Position numbers and translations under genes: made by a program. A stretch of DNA of 64,000 nt. It comes from Schistosoma haematobium (taxonomy: Eukaryota > Platyhelminthes > Trematoda > Strigeidida > Schistosomatidae). The stretch covers positions 59,433,591 to 59,497,590 of the forward strand of contig NC_067195.1 of NCBI RefSeq assembly GCF_000699445.3. Direction: 5' to 3'. Below the pieces are notes generated by a model. The model was not told the origin of the DNA and made no database searches. It saw only the letters and a program-made list of their open reading frames with translations. Positions 34,201 to 44,589 of the stretch are shown piece after piece (position 1 is the first letter of the stretch; the number at the start of each line of letters is the position of its first letter).

Positions 34201-35835
34201 ACTTAATGCAAATTTAGTAATGGAATTATTGTCCAGATTACAAAGCTTAATGGAATTACTATCATTAATTTGCAGCATTTCCCTAATGAAGTGAAGCGAG
34301 GTACTTACAGATTAGCTACACAATTGATATACCGGATGAACTTAAGTATCTTTCCGCAGTATGCTACGCTACTGAAGTAGCACGGTAATAAGACTGGTGA
34401 CCGTATGATCGAGTTTATATTGCCGCTAGATTGGATATTCGGAAGATCGGCTATACACAGACTAGACCACGTTTTATCAGATATATGGCTCATGACCAAA
34501 AATAAAGAACCAGAGTAACGGGAAACAATACTTCATTCCTGATGGTTACAATAAGTCACTCTGTGGACCCAGAGTAGAAGCCAATAAGAGAATCACATGT
34601 TTAATAGTAAACTGCTTTTCTGTTTGTCCACACTCAGTGACCAAACACATTTACTCTCACTACTACACATCAAGTACAATACAGCCACTTTCCTGATTAC
34701 TGTTCGTTCTCACACTCTAGAGGTGTTTGATAGTCTTTTGAAGTGTAATGACCAGTAGCAAGCTGTTATAGGAATATATAGATACGTCCCGTTGCCTGTG
34801 TCTACTTCTATCGATGACAGCGTAAATAAAGACCGTCTCTGATTTTCTCAGGTTTGGTAACTTTAGCTAGTAATATTAACTCCCTAATAGATAAGCTAAG
34901 TTGAGTTGAAAGACTGGAGCAGTTCAGATGACCTATCTACTCCTGATTCGTCCATTAGTCATGGTAGAAGTATTTAATCAGTTGATTTTCTTAATATCAA
35001 AATGAGGATCGATAGTTTTCCTTAATATAGCATTTAGATCTATGTTGAAAGTAAAATTACAGAAGTTTCTGCAATACACAAATGACTTTATTGCGTACGA
35101 TTCAAATAGATTGAATAGTTTTGATCAGTCCTTGAGATATAGGAGTAAAATGTTCAGAAATGAGGGTTGATATCTTCAAAAATGCAATTTGACATACGTA
35201 CGTCATATGACATTGCGTGTAAGTAACTTAGGTCTGTGGGTTGCCAAAAATCAGTGGCTTTTAAAGACTGTACAAAATGTTTTGTAGTCACTAAGTTCCA
35301 TTAACTGTTGTTAAGCGCTTGCGAAAACCTAAGATAATGTTTCTATGGGTCAGATGAAGAATTATGTTTAAAAATCAATCTGACTTCCCATCTTATTTAC
35401 GAAACGTTGGATAATTACTTATAATAACCATACTAAATTGGAAATACCATGGATCCACGAATTTTCAATCTTCCTCAGACAACTGCACATACTATATCTT
35501 TCCCTGTTGTCGCTTTTTCCTATTTATCGTCCACTATTATTGGTTGTTTTCGGTTTTTCCTTGCTCTTTTATTGTAAACTATGACGTAATGGTTCTATCT
35601 CTGTTTATTACACGTCCATTATATGTAAATCCGAACACTTCTGGTTCGTGTTTGCTGGAATTTTAATACAATACATATATTTTTCTTATCTAGGTTGGGA
35701 ATAAGTTGTATATTTGACCCAGTTGCTGTCGACGTTGCAGACCAAGAGATGTGGAAAGATGTTTCTCAAAGATATTGGTATTTTGATACATATTTCTTGC
35801 CAAAGTGTACTTTTGATCCTGGTGAAAAGGACTAA
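25110..35835 (+). CDS. RMT2: RMT2-type arginine N-methyltransferase, 4 exons
   Basis: Exons 25110-25226, 26832-27410, 32733-33067 and 35694-35835 join in frame with GT-AG introns into a 390-residue protein. Residues 1 to about 80 form an ankyrin-like N-terminus ([40 protein letters not shown]). The C-terminal part is a GAMT-like SAM-dependent methyltransferase with motif [16 protein letters not shown], then HYIIEAHPE and [15 protein letters not shown] after the exon 2/3 junction. Yeast Rmt2 has this architecture and methylates the delta-nitrogen of an arginine in ribosomal protein Rpl12; substrate here is inferred. The start ATG at 25110 gives a normal ankyrin start. Introns of 1605, 5322 and 2626 nt carry LINE, hammerhead and Penelope insertions. 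Confidence 0.9.
26832..27410 (+). CDS. RMT2: RMT2-like gene, exon 2
   Basis: 193 codons between acceptor TCTACACAG and donor GAG|GTAAGT, phase 0 at both ends. It holds the ankyrin-like repeat, a Ser/Asn-rich linker and methyltransferase motif I. Confidence 0.92.
27723..27866 (+). mobile_element. 144-bp hammerhead mini-element with TSD
   Basis: A compact member of the hammerhead family in intron 2 of the RMT2-like gene, flanked by a perfect 12-bp duplication TATTCATTATTG (27711-27722 and 27867-27878). It begins TCAGAAGGGG and has internal inverted arms (TTTCACAGATTGAAATCATG near 27755 and its complement near 27845). The tRNA-like part is deleted and the deletion runs into the ribozyme core, leaving only stem II, GAAA and the cleavage side. 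Confidence 0.85.
28365..29041 (+). mobile_element. RTE-clade LINE, 3' fragment (SR2-like)
   Basis: The open frame at 28437-28730 reads like the post-palm C-terminus of an RTE reverse transcriptase: [36 protein letters not shown] and [11 protein letters not shown]. With frameshifts this continues into [11 protein letters not shown] and RGRPKNT, then the 3' UTR with CTCCATTGGGAGTAACAGGC and a GTAA tail. Endonuclease and palm are absent (5' truncation). It lies in intron 2 of the RMT2-like gene, in sense orientation. Confidence 0.82.
29042..29959. other. Intron sequence, possibly decayed retroelement
   Basis: Moderate GC content and broken open frames between two RTE fragments; no domain could be recognised. 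Confidence 0.35.
29960..30600 (-). pseudogene. RTE-like reverse transcriptase fragment
   Basis: Minus-strand reading gives [20 protein letters not shown] and [20 protein letters not shown] (30355-30546), the finger and palm entry of an RTE reverse transcriptase, then after breaks a decayed catalytic segment reading [10 protein letters not shown] where YxDD is expected. It is related to, but distinct from, the copies at 31.2, 36.7, 37.7 and 46.1 kb. Confidence 0.72.
31247..32238 (-). mobile_element. RTE-like LINE copy A, 5'-truncated
   Basis: The minus-strand open frame 31514-32263 reads [60 protein letters not shown] and [16 protein letters not shown]: the post-palm end of an RTE reverse transcriptase. 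It is almost identical to copy B at 36.7 kb. A 3' UTR of about 260 bp follows, ending in the shared terminus TCAGCTACAACGTAGGACCA (plus-strand reading). Homology starts at about 32238, so the first residues of the frame are flanking sequence. It lies in intron 2 of the RMT2-like gene, antisense to it. Confidence 0.85.
32733..33067 (+). CDS. RMT2: RMT2-like gene, exon 3
   Basis: The acceptor is GATTGTAG and the donor AAAAG|GTAATT; the length is 111 codons plus two bases. It encodes the methyltransferase core, including [28 protein letters not shown] and [11 protein letters not shown], the segment that follows SAM binding in this family. Confidence 0.92.
33142..34093 (-). mobile_element. Penelope-like fold-back element with 14-bp TSD
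   Basis: Two arms of about 345 bp (33142-33487 and 33715-34062) are near-perfect inverted copies around a 227-bp centre. Read on the minus strand the centre encodes [20 protein letters not shown] and [11 protein letters not shown], the C-terminal tail of a Penelope GIY-YIG protein. The block is flanked by ATACTCCTTTTTAA at 33128-33141 and 34094-34107, so it inserted as a unit. About 30 bp beyond the right arm is unpaired, reminiscent of the short extension known in Penelope. Each arm holds a hammerhead-like motif. It sits in intron 3 of the RMT2-like gene, so its transcript could form a very long duplex. Confidence 0.88.
33165..33212 (-). ncRNA. Hammerhead-like motif, sense arm of Penelope copy
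   Basis: On the minus strand: GCAG, core CUGAUGA, a nine-base short stem II, GAAA, an AU-rich helix III closing on GAAUUC, then AUU and CUGC pairing back to GCAG as stem I. Stem II can form only one firm pair, so activity is doubtful for this copy. The mirror copy in the right arm is at 33990-34037 on the plus strand. Confidence 0.5.
34108..35693. other. Intron 3 remainder, nothing recognised
   Basis: No coding domain. A short segment at about 34400-34480 resembles one at about 41400-41470 (minus-strand readings share DLPN-QSS), which hints at an unclassified dispersed repeat. Confidence 0.35.
35694..35835 (+). CDS. RMT2: RMT2-like gene, exon 4 (last)
   Basis: The acceptor is TTATCTAG; the first base completes an Arg codon with exon 3. 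It encodes [14 protein letters not shown] and [17 protein letters not shown], the family C-terminal strand, and stops with TAA at 35833-35835. Confidence 0.88.
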
Positions 35836-35839
35836 TAAA
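35834..35839 (+). promoter_or_regulatory. Candidate poly(A) signal overlapping the stop codon
   Basis: AATAAA shares its first two bases with the TAA stop of the RMT2-like gene. If used, the 3' UTR would be only tens of bases long. Confidence 0.4.
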
Positions 35840-36659
35840 GTTTATTCCGTCAAAACACAATGTTTTGTTTGTTGTGGTTTTAAAACAGCAGTATGCTTTA
35901 TCAAAGCGCTGATATTTTCGTATACTGTTTCGTTGTTCCCAATGCATACACGTGCTTAAACAAGTTAATTTTGATTCAATGATTAGCATTGATTTTATCA
36001 TTTATCGGCAGTGTAGAGGAAATGGGTCGAATCCTTTTTCTTGCACTATATGGTACACAGTGCTTCTAAAACGGAGATTCACTGTTAATTCATGGCTGTT
36101 CGACATAACGGATAATAACGAAGTCTAATAGTCAGACTTTAATTTCATGGGTTTGTTATTGACCTACAAGAAGTCATTGACGTTGTAAATAAATTTTAAT
36201 CATGTTTGTTATTTTGCTTACTTTCGTTAATTGGGGCATTGTATTAGTAACTAAGGTTCTGTGAATAACTATCATTACTTCACATTATTCGAATCAGTCC
36301 AACCGATCGTTGGAATATTTAACGACCACACATTTCCTCCGTTATAACACTATAGATAATGTTTGGTTTGATGAACCTCATATTTCATAAATCATCCATA
36401 TTGATTCATAATTCAATTAAGATAAATGATAGTAATTAGGCTAACTTGATAACGAGGGTGAGCTAATTAATGCACCCTTTAATTCTTGCTTAACTCTTCC
36501 GAAATATATGCGTATTTTGGATAGAACACAGCTTCGGTAGTTTAGCTTCGAACCCATATTTGTTAAGTTTAAAACAGTCTAACAAAATATAGCTTTCCGG
36601 CAGAAGTTTGCATATTTTTAATTATAACTCAAAATCCCTTATAACAATCGTCGGACCGA
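35840..36659. other. 3' flank of the RMT2-like gene, nothing recognised
   Basis: Non-coding, AT-rich; no repeat or gene could be supported. Confidence 0.4.
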
Positions 36660-37678
36660 TGTCACAATGGTATTGATCTTCCAGGAGGTCCACTTATCGA
36701 TTTAGAATACGCAGATTGCATAGTCCTGTTTGGTGAAGACACTGATAAAATGCAGTCTTTTGGTAGCACTAAACAACAATGCCAGGATGTTTGGGATGCG
36801 TTTCTCTCCCTCTAAATGCAAGCTGCTGCTCCAGGACTGGTCTGCGTCAACACCTGAAATAAGGATAGGGAATGAAGTGGTCGGACGCGTTGACAACTTC
36901 ACTTATCTTGGAAGTCTGATCAGCCCTAATGGGTTAGTGTCTGACGAAACCTCAGCACGGATTCGAAAAGCTCGCTTAGCTTTTGCCAACTTACGTCACC
37001 TATGGCGAAGGCGAGATATCCGTCTATCAATTGAGGGACGAGTATACTGCGAGGCAGTTCGTTTTGTTTTAATTTACGGCAGTGAAACATGGCCATTAAG
37101 AGTAGAAGACACTCGTGAGCTACTAATATTTGACCACAGATACCTTAGAAATATTGCTAGCGTCTGCTGGGATCACCGGGTAAGTAATAGTGAGGTTAGG
37201 TGCAGGGTATTAGGGAATGATGGTAAATCAGTTGATGAGGTTGTGAATCTTCATCGACTGAGATGGTTGGGCCACGTGTTACGTATGCCTGAACACCGAT
37301 TACCACGACGTGCAATGCTAACCGGTGTTGGAGATGGTTGGAAGAATGTTATGAGTGGCCAAACTAAAACGTGGCATCAGTGCTTGAAGTCACTGACTTC
37401 TGGTCTGAGCCATGTTGGTAGATGCAGTCTACTTGGTTGGGGTCCGCGTGACTATCGTAACCAATGGTTGGAGACTTGATGACATGGCTCAGGATCGATC
37501 ACAATGATGTCGGTGTGTGCACTCTATGTCTTCCCTTAAATTGTGAGATTAAAATTGCCTGATATTTTCCTTTCTATGAACTAATTCTTTCTCCCTTTAG
37601 TATATCCTTATATGCAACCTTTCTTTTACATATTACTACCATTGAAGTGACTGCTATAAATTTGGTGTTCATCTTGTT
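36660..37678 (+). mobile_element. RTE-like LINE copy B, 5'-truncated
   Basis: It starts in the reverse transcriptase palm, where the catalytic motif reads EYADCIVLF, so the second Asp of YADD is replaced by Cys. One base is missing near 36755, shifting the frame; the open frame from 36730 then covers the C-terminal 230 residues, nearly identical to copy A. The 3' UTR ends at about 37678, short of the usual terminus, exactly where copy C begins tail-to-tail. Confidence 0.85.
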
Positions 37679-37679
37679 C

Positions 37680-38575
37680 AGTCAGTCAGCTACGACGTAG
37701 GACCAGGCACATATATGCATCGATCCAAGTTGCCATCCCTCATTAACACAACAAGATGGACACCGGGTTCATAAAGTAGTTAATTCAGAGGTGGTAATAT
37801 ATAAAAGAAAGGTTGCATATAAGGATATACTAAAGGGAGAAAGAATTAGTTCATAGAAAGGAAAATATCAGGCAATTTTAATCTCACAATTTAAGGGAAG
37901 ACATAGAGTGCACACACCGACATCATTGTGATCGATCCTGAGCCATGTCATCAAGTCTCCAACCATTGGTTACGATAGTCACGCGGACCCCAACCAAGTA
38001 GACTGCATCTACCAACATGGCTCAGACCAGAAGTCAGTGACTTCAAGCACTGACGCCACGTTTTGGTTTGGCCACTCATAACATTCTTCCAACCATCTCC
38101 AACACTGGTTAGCATTATTTCCATCAGTAGGTCTATGATGAAGTTAAACAAAAATGGAGAAAGTGGACAGCCATGACGGACACCACTTGAGGTTGCAATA
38201 GCAGATGACGGTTCGCCATAAGCTCTGACTCGACTTGTAATGTTCGAGTAAAGAGCCTTCATAAGGTTTATGTACTTCTGAGGTACACTTTTCAATGACA
38301 GACACTGCCACAGGATGTCACGGTCTACGTAGTCAAATGCTGCTTTTAAGTCGAGAAAGACCACCATTGTCGGACGCCGATAAGTATGCCTATGTTCTAG
38401 AACCTGACGAATGGTGAATATGGGGTCGATGCAGCCACGAAAAGGTCTGAAGCCGGCTTGATTTTCTCGTGTTTGCAGTTCACGAGTATTAGTTAGGCGT
38501 CTAATAATTATCGAGGTATGGCAACTTGGACCGATGCATACCTGTGCCTGGTCCCACGTTGTAGCTGACTGTCAC
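37680..38575 (-). mobile_element. RTE-like LINE copy C, internal deletion and inverted ends
   Basis: The minus-strand frame 37951-38367 reads VVFLDLKAAFDYVDRDILWQ, then GVRHGCPLSPFLFNFIIDLL, and jumps at about 38115 directly to the C-terminal [15 protein letters not shown], dropping the catalytic YADD and the following 150 residues or so. The ends are inverted copies of each other: 37682-37734 and the complement of 38520-38572 differ at only five of 53 positions. A non-autonomous derivative is the simplest reading. Confidence 0.85.
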
Positions 38576-39221
38576 AACGGTATGACTAGGAAATTAAGTT
38601 GAAAATAACAAGTAGCATAAAATACAGTTCAACCAACCGCTAGATAGTCCCCGTCCGACCAAAAGGTACATCCTACTAAGACAGGACAGGATACGCTTGC
38701 CCAGTTTTAGTCACGGCATGTTTAACCAATTCGTTGAGTTTTAAAGGTCTTAAACACACAAACAAGACCTCTCGCTTTACGCATAGTTGGCTCAAGAACT
38801 GCTACATAGTTACTGATAGAGATCTGAGGATTTATTCTAGGAATACTACAGACGTCTAGTAGGTCAGTTTAGTGATGCTGTCATAAAACATCTTAGGTCA
38901 CATCGTTTTCAAGGGACTATCTATAGAAGTACTGAGAACTGAACTATTACAATAATGGAAAGAAGAAATGTATTGTAGTAGACTGCGGGAAATGCATCAG
39001 TTTAAGCTGCTACATATCTCAACATAAAAATACAATCCGAAAGATACACAATTGACATAGACTAAGAAAGGCAAATAGGTCCGGAACAACATGAAGAGTG
39101 GGTGTATAGACCACTGCTCAATATTTTGCAGCCTCCAATTGCTGACCTGTAAAGAGTCACGAACAAAAGCCATCTACCTTTCTCTTACACGACTCAAACC
39201 AACACCTGTTAATTCAATAGT
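38576..39221. other. Spacer between LINE copies, nothing recognised
   Basis: No coding domain or repeat identified. Confidence 0.4.
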
Positions 39222-39460
39222 CAGTCAGCTACAACGTAGGACCAGGCACATATATGCATCGATCCAAGTTGCCATACCTCATTAACACAACAAAATGGAC
39301 ACCGGATTCATAAAAGTAGTTAATTCAGAGGTGGTAATATATCAAAGAAAGATTGCATATAAGGATATAGTACAGGAAGAAAGATATGTAGTGATTTTCA
39401 TCTCTTAGTTTAAGGGAAGACAGAGAGTGTATACACCGACGCCATTGTGATCGATTCATA
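39222..39460 (-). mobile_element. RTE-like LINE copy D, 3' UTR only
   Basis: Matches the 3' UTR of copies A-C from the CAGTCAGCTACAACGTAGGA terminus to the segment before the stop codon, with several substitutions. No coding part remains. Confidence 0.8.
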
Positions 39461-39664
39461 GACTAAGTTTACATATTCATTAACATAAAAAGTGCCTAAA
39501 GTTGAAACGAAGTACTATGAATGCTCGTGTTAAATTATGTTAGAATACACAAAACTGTAAGAGTATGAACGTATGGTTTTTACAGCACATAAATCTGACT
39601 TTGAACACAACATACAACAGTGAGAAAATGAAATTATACAAATAGTTAACAGAGATTCTATTGA

Positions 39665-40299
39665 TTAATTACTTTTCTTATCACTATACAAGTCAGATAC
39701 CAAGTTCTGCAAAAACCCATCATATATACTTCTCTGTAGTTCGCCTTTTATGTTGAAGAACTCCGCAGCGGACTTTTTGACGGAAAGCGTTTTGACCTTT
39801 TTAGTAATGCCGTCACATACCGTTAAGCTTAAATGATATATGGGATCATATCTATGGGCAAAATTGAGAATTTAGAATGATATTACTTGTTCATATATGA
39901 GCATACTGTCCATGAGTCGGCTGGATCTAATCCCGTCTTATCTTCTTTGAGTCCAGTAAAGAAGACATTCTTCTCTATATACATTACATACAGTGTAATT
40001 ATAGCAGACAGGAGGAAGTAAAGTGTAACACAAACTATAAGTACTGCTCGGGAATGAGGATGTGGGTACAAGTAATCGAATAAGACTCCGAAACCAGCTA
40101 TTAGGACAGATATCGTACATAATATTAGTCGTCCATCGAAAAGCTTGTGTGTCTCGAGTAAACCATGCTTTTTCATGAATAACTACGAAATATTGCTTAA
40201 AAACTGTGTTACCTCTTTAGCTGCATCATCAAGTGCTATTTTTAGCGCACCAACATCCCACTTGTTGACTGTCACCTCTTTCGAAGTCTCAGAAGACAT
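39665..40299 (-). CDS. SPCS2: Signal peptidase complex subunit 2, micro-introns
   Basis: Exons on the minus strand, 40299-40213, 40182-39887 and 39851-39665, are separated by introns of 30 and 35 nt (GTAACA...CGTAG and GTAATA...CATAG). Splicing gives 189 residues: VNKWDVGALKIALDDAAKE, then LFMKKHGLLETHKLFDGRLI, two membrane spans (about residues 46-66 and 73-95) and a cytosolic tail (KYDPIYHLSL...KKSAAEFF). This follows animal SPCS2, the ER subunit (SPC25 type) that helps signal peptidase act at the translocon. Reading across either intron would stop or disrupt the frame, and removing both restores the family alignment exactly. The ATG at 40299 gives a short N-terminus relative to the human protein. 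An upstream in-frame ATG near 40410 has no family support. Confidence 0.93.
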
Positions 40300-41719
40300 T
40301 TTAAAATATTGACGTGACGTTTGACAGAATACGTGTACAAATGGTTCATTCGAAGTACACCTTAACAAAATAGTAATGTTTGAACTGCAATTTTTACTAA
40401 GCAGCAACATTTTACTATTTTCAAATGTACTTTCGTATTCTTTTTATAGCATTGTTCTGTTTTTAGACCATTACTGAAAATAATTTGGTTGTACTTCAAA
40501 ACCTTAAAATTTTGGTGGAAACAAATAGCTAACAGTTTGTTCTTCAGTATTCGACTGTGAGCGGTAAGATGGATTACCTTATTGTGTAGGAGTATTGTTC
40601 TTGTTTTATTCCTTTCGAACCTAAATGGTAAAACCAATGGTAAATAATGATATGTTGAGAAACAGCATCTGAAATAAATTCTCGCAGTACTTGAGGAACT
40701 GGAGTAAAAGCTGAGCCTTCTTTATATATGTTCGGAGAGAGATGCTGTGACTATCGCTCTCGATCGGAAATTTTACAATTTACAGATTCTAATGATGGAG
40801 ACGTTGACATGCATCGTCGTGATAGCTGTCTTATGTCTTCTCTAAAGAACTATCTTCTTAGTATAATTTCGTGCTAAGTCATATAAGCTGCTTGTTAAGG
40901 CGACGAAAAAAGCACAAGATATGATTCAACATATTTACTACTGCATCTGTTGCAGGCCTGATGATGCCAAAGTAACTAAGTAGGGTCTCCACTTAATTAC
41001 AAGTAAATTTGTGGTCGTTGTTCTTCTTTGAATTCGTTGCTAGATGACGATCTCTCCTTTAAGTAAAAGGATCTAATGTAATTGCCGTTATTCATCGTTA
41101 GACTATTCTCCTCCGATAGTTTGTGTGTTCCAGGTTTGTTGGGAAGAATAATAAAATGCCGCCCCCGTTCGGTTCTGCGTCTGAGTTATGGGGGGCGATA
41201 CAACCTGATAAGTTGAATGTAGTGGTCCCCTCGGAAATAAAGTGATCAGATATTAGTTGTGAACAGTGACCTATGGCGCGGTAGGCATCACTGCTTTATG
41301 CCATTAACGTTACACACATTAGTATTTGTGGGAATCACATTACTAGTAAACTGACCATACTTTGTGTTCAAGTCGTTTTCTGTGATAGAGGTATCTGTCG
41401 GACCTGTGCCTTCGAACCATCTGAAAGATTGAGAGGACTGAACATTTGGCAAGTCGTTGATAAACAGTGACCGTTGATAATAATACTGAATAAGGAAGAG
41501 AAAGAGGTTTGGAAAACTATGCTCATCGGTCTTACAAAACAAACAAACTATGACAGTTAAACATTCTTAAGAAACCTAAACCAATTCCGAGTTCCAATTA
41601 TTACCGTCACAAATATAACAGTTCATAATCTCCTGTATCGAACGTCGTGGGGGAGCTCAGAAGTCTAATATGATATGATCGTTCAAGTTTAAATGACACG
41701 GTTCAACTGTTCACAGTGA
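40300..41719. other. Upstream of SPCS2, nothing firmly recognised
   Basis: No domain-bearing frame. A GC-richer block at about 41140-41290 is probably a repeat remnant. No promoter motif for SPCS2 could be defended. Confidence 0.4.
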
Positions 41720-42790
41720 TGAGAATGTTATCTCTCAATCTCGGAGTAACCATCGGACGTGTGAGAAAGATAAGCTGTAGTTTACTTGCATTACGAGTTC
41801 CTTGGATTGCTCTGTGCAACTTTAACATTAGCATTTCGCTGGGTGCATCGCCTCTAAATTGTAAGACGTTTTGCTCACGATCTGGCCTTCCATATGCTCA
41901 CTTTTCGCAGCTAAATGCTCATCTATAAATTTTTCAGGATATTCGTTTTCTTTCAGAGTGGCACAAAACGCCTTTGTTTTTATTAACCACATCTAGTAAA
42001 ACTATGGTCTTGATTCTATAATGAAGTGTCTTAATCAGGTTTTTATATTGTCGGGGAACAAAACTAAGTACAATTGTATATTGGCCAGTGCAAGTATTTT
42101 TCTCGTTTAAGGTTTTTGTTACTCACCCACCTACTCTTCATGTAGGTGAAACATCTAGAAACGTTTTTCTACCTCTATTTTCTTATCGACATCAGAATTT
42201 AATAGACGGTTGAATGTCACTAAATCGTTTGAATGTCTCTATCCGTAGTTAAAAATGATGAGCTTATCTTCATTTTATCGACAGTATGAGAAAAACCTTC
42301 CAACATCCTGTCCAGTAGTCCTTTTTCCAGCTAAGTGGGGAGAATGTCAGCTAGTGGTAAATCAATCACGACACCACCTATTTGTCTACATATTTCAAAA
42401 CTGAATTTGATGTTCACGTCCATGATGCACACTAGTAACAATTCCTCCGTGGTGTCCACAGGATTTGTAGTCTCTATTTCTTTTCTCTAATTTTTTCACA
42501 GATATATCTGATAGTTTCCCTGAGTTTGACATTTGTAGACAATGGTATTGCGTCTAAGACATCATTACTTGTCATTTGTTGTTTACGATCTTGAGGTTAT
42601 CGGCGAACTGGAGTATATCCTTAATGCTATGCTTCACCAGGTGTCTATAGAGGGGGTTTTAAATGGTCACGAACCACTTTGCTGGAGTATGATCAGGAGA
42701 GTTATGTATGCCAAAAATTGGTCTCTTTGGGATATTCGGCTTGTGTACCTTCGGTATTCCGTATAACCTCGGTAAACGTGCAGAACAATG
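41720..42790 (-). pseudogene. Penelope-like reverse transcriptase, decayed
   Basis: Minus-strand reading from about 42780 gives PRLYGIPKVHKPNIPKRPIF, then NSPDHTPAKWFVTI, HSIKDILQFADNLKIV and (after a stop) IPLSTNVKLRETIRYI. These are the consecutive conserved blocks of a Penelope reverse transcriptase (GLPKIHKP, NSP...AK, S-TNVP-ET). Further on, FLDV-like and EHMEG-like pieces continue to about 41720. Many stops and shifts; no intact frame. Related sequence probably extends to about 43450 on the 5' side but is too decayed to place. Confidence 0.7.
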
Positions 42791-43729
42791 TCTTAAACTA
42801 GATGGTTTTTAAAGGATTTACAAATGGCGTTTTATATGGACTGAAGAGAGGAAACAAATCTGTGTTTGTCATGAAGCTTCCAAGTTATCACTTTACCCGT
42901 TCAATTATATCACCCCACTTTTCTTGTTGAAAGGCAGTATACTATGGCGACAAATAATTTTTTGGGGAGATATTCTCGTAGGTATCGGATATTTTCGCCA
43001 ATCATTTCGGTTTTAATGGACACTTCTGGTCACTATTTTTAGGTCAACTATCCTAGGCATTTGTACTAACGCGCGATGTGACTTCGATGTAAGGTAGGAG
43101 ACCATTCTAGTCCAGTCCGTTTCAAGTAAACACACTTCTTATAGGTCGTTTATATTTGCTCATTTCTCACCACACAAAAACAAATGTGGTTCAGGCTTCT
43201 GAGTGTAGTTATGTCCGATATTTAGAAATTTCATCATCTCTGAAAAGCATTAGATTCTAAAGGCCCAAGTTCCTGGAGGATTTTCATGACTATTATCTAC
43301 GATCCGTGACCTTTTTGGTAGCGTTTCGTATCGAATTTTGTCGCAAACTACTCACAAACGTCGTCAGAGAATCTGTATCGACTATTCACGTAAGTGAAAA
43401 CCATTTTTATCGTATGTTTACATATATTTATCGTTTATCTGTTGTAAATTCAACCGGATAAACCCTATAACCTACTCTATTTCCTCCGATTTCGAAGCTT
43501 TGGTGTTTATGTGTATCTCTGTACTAAGCTATCGGACTTTCGATACCTTCACTCAATGCAAACCAAGTCATACATAACTATGGGATTATAGAGAGTATAT
43601 TCAGCGTGCAAACAATGCCTATGTCTTCTGGTCTGTATAATGCAGTGTTGTAATCCCGCTAAACATATTGCGCTCCGTTCTACAAATTTCGTGAACGCAA
43701 AGTAACATATTTTGTCGTAGGTGGTGATG

Positions 43730-44050
43730 ATGCTACAAGTATTCGGAGTTTGACAATGCTTTCTTCAGTAACACCTTTATAATTGATGTATACCAGCCCA
43801 GTCAAGTCAGGAATCAGAAACGAAGAGGTTGGAAGGTATATTTGAAAAAATATCGATATATCGGGAAGCGTTTAATCTAAAATGGTTTACGGCTGTAAAA
43901 GATGCGTAGCACGACGTACCCACTTGTGGTCTGGTGCGTGACCGAGAGCTTTCAGATAGTTGTCTCCAGTAAAATTAATGACGCCAACACCAATCGTCGA
44001 GGATTTGTTGAACTATTTATCCCGGGGATTTATTTGCCGCTACAACTCAT
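43730..44050 (+). repeat. Dispersed repeat, pair member 2
   Basis: Colinear with 21795-22110, from TATTCGGAGTTTGACAATGC to GGGGATTTATTTGCCGCTAC. It lies just beyond the 3' end (minus sense) of the gypsy fragment below and could be part of its LTR. Confidence 0.55.
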
Positions 44051-44589
44051 CCTCCTCTAGTGGGGTATTGAGGACCCTAAGACGAGACTAGATAGAAGTT
44101 TGAACCAAACGAACTAGCCGTTGGTAAACACCTTTCTGTTAGCCTGCTATTCTCAGCAGCACCTGGTCGTCTTTCCCTAATATAAGGGGCCATTTGGTAC
44201 ACAAAAGCGATGAAAAAAGGCACGATGAAACTTTCTATCCATCGCATTTTTCGTCAGTTTATATCGTTTACAGCCATCCTGAAAAAGAAAAAACAAATTG
44301 CAAACGCATGTCGAAATACACTCGTACGTACGTAAGAACACAAAATATAGTATTTAAAAAAATAAAACTGCATACACACATACTGATAAAATTCAATCGC
44401 ACAGAAACAATTTTCGCACCGTTTTTTGGGTTTTTTGGAGAAACAAATACATACACATACATGAGCATATTAGTAAGAAAATGTTTGGTTTTAGGTTTTT
44501 GACATAAAAATACAAAATAAGTCGAGACGAAACAAAACGTTATGTTATGTCCTAAGTGCAGTAAATATTCAAATGTTCTGGGAACCTTG

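Noticed and set aside
35690..36001. A 103-residue minus-strand gene
   Set aside because: It is antisense to RMT2 exon 4, whose plus-strand reading has clear family motifs.
39883..40410. SPCS2 as a pseudogene with an in-frame stop at 40183 and early termination at 39880
   Set aside because: Both interruptions are removed exactly by GT-AG segments of 30 and 35 nt, restoring family alignment and frame.
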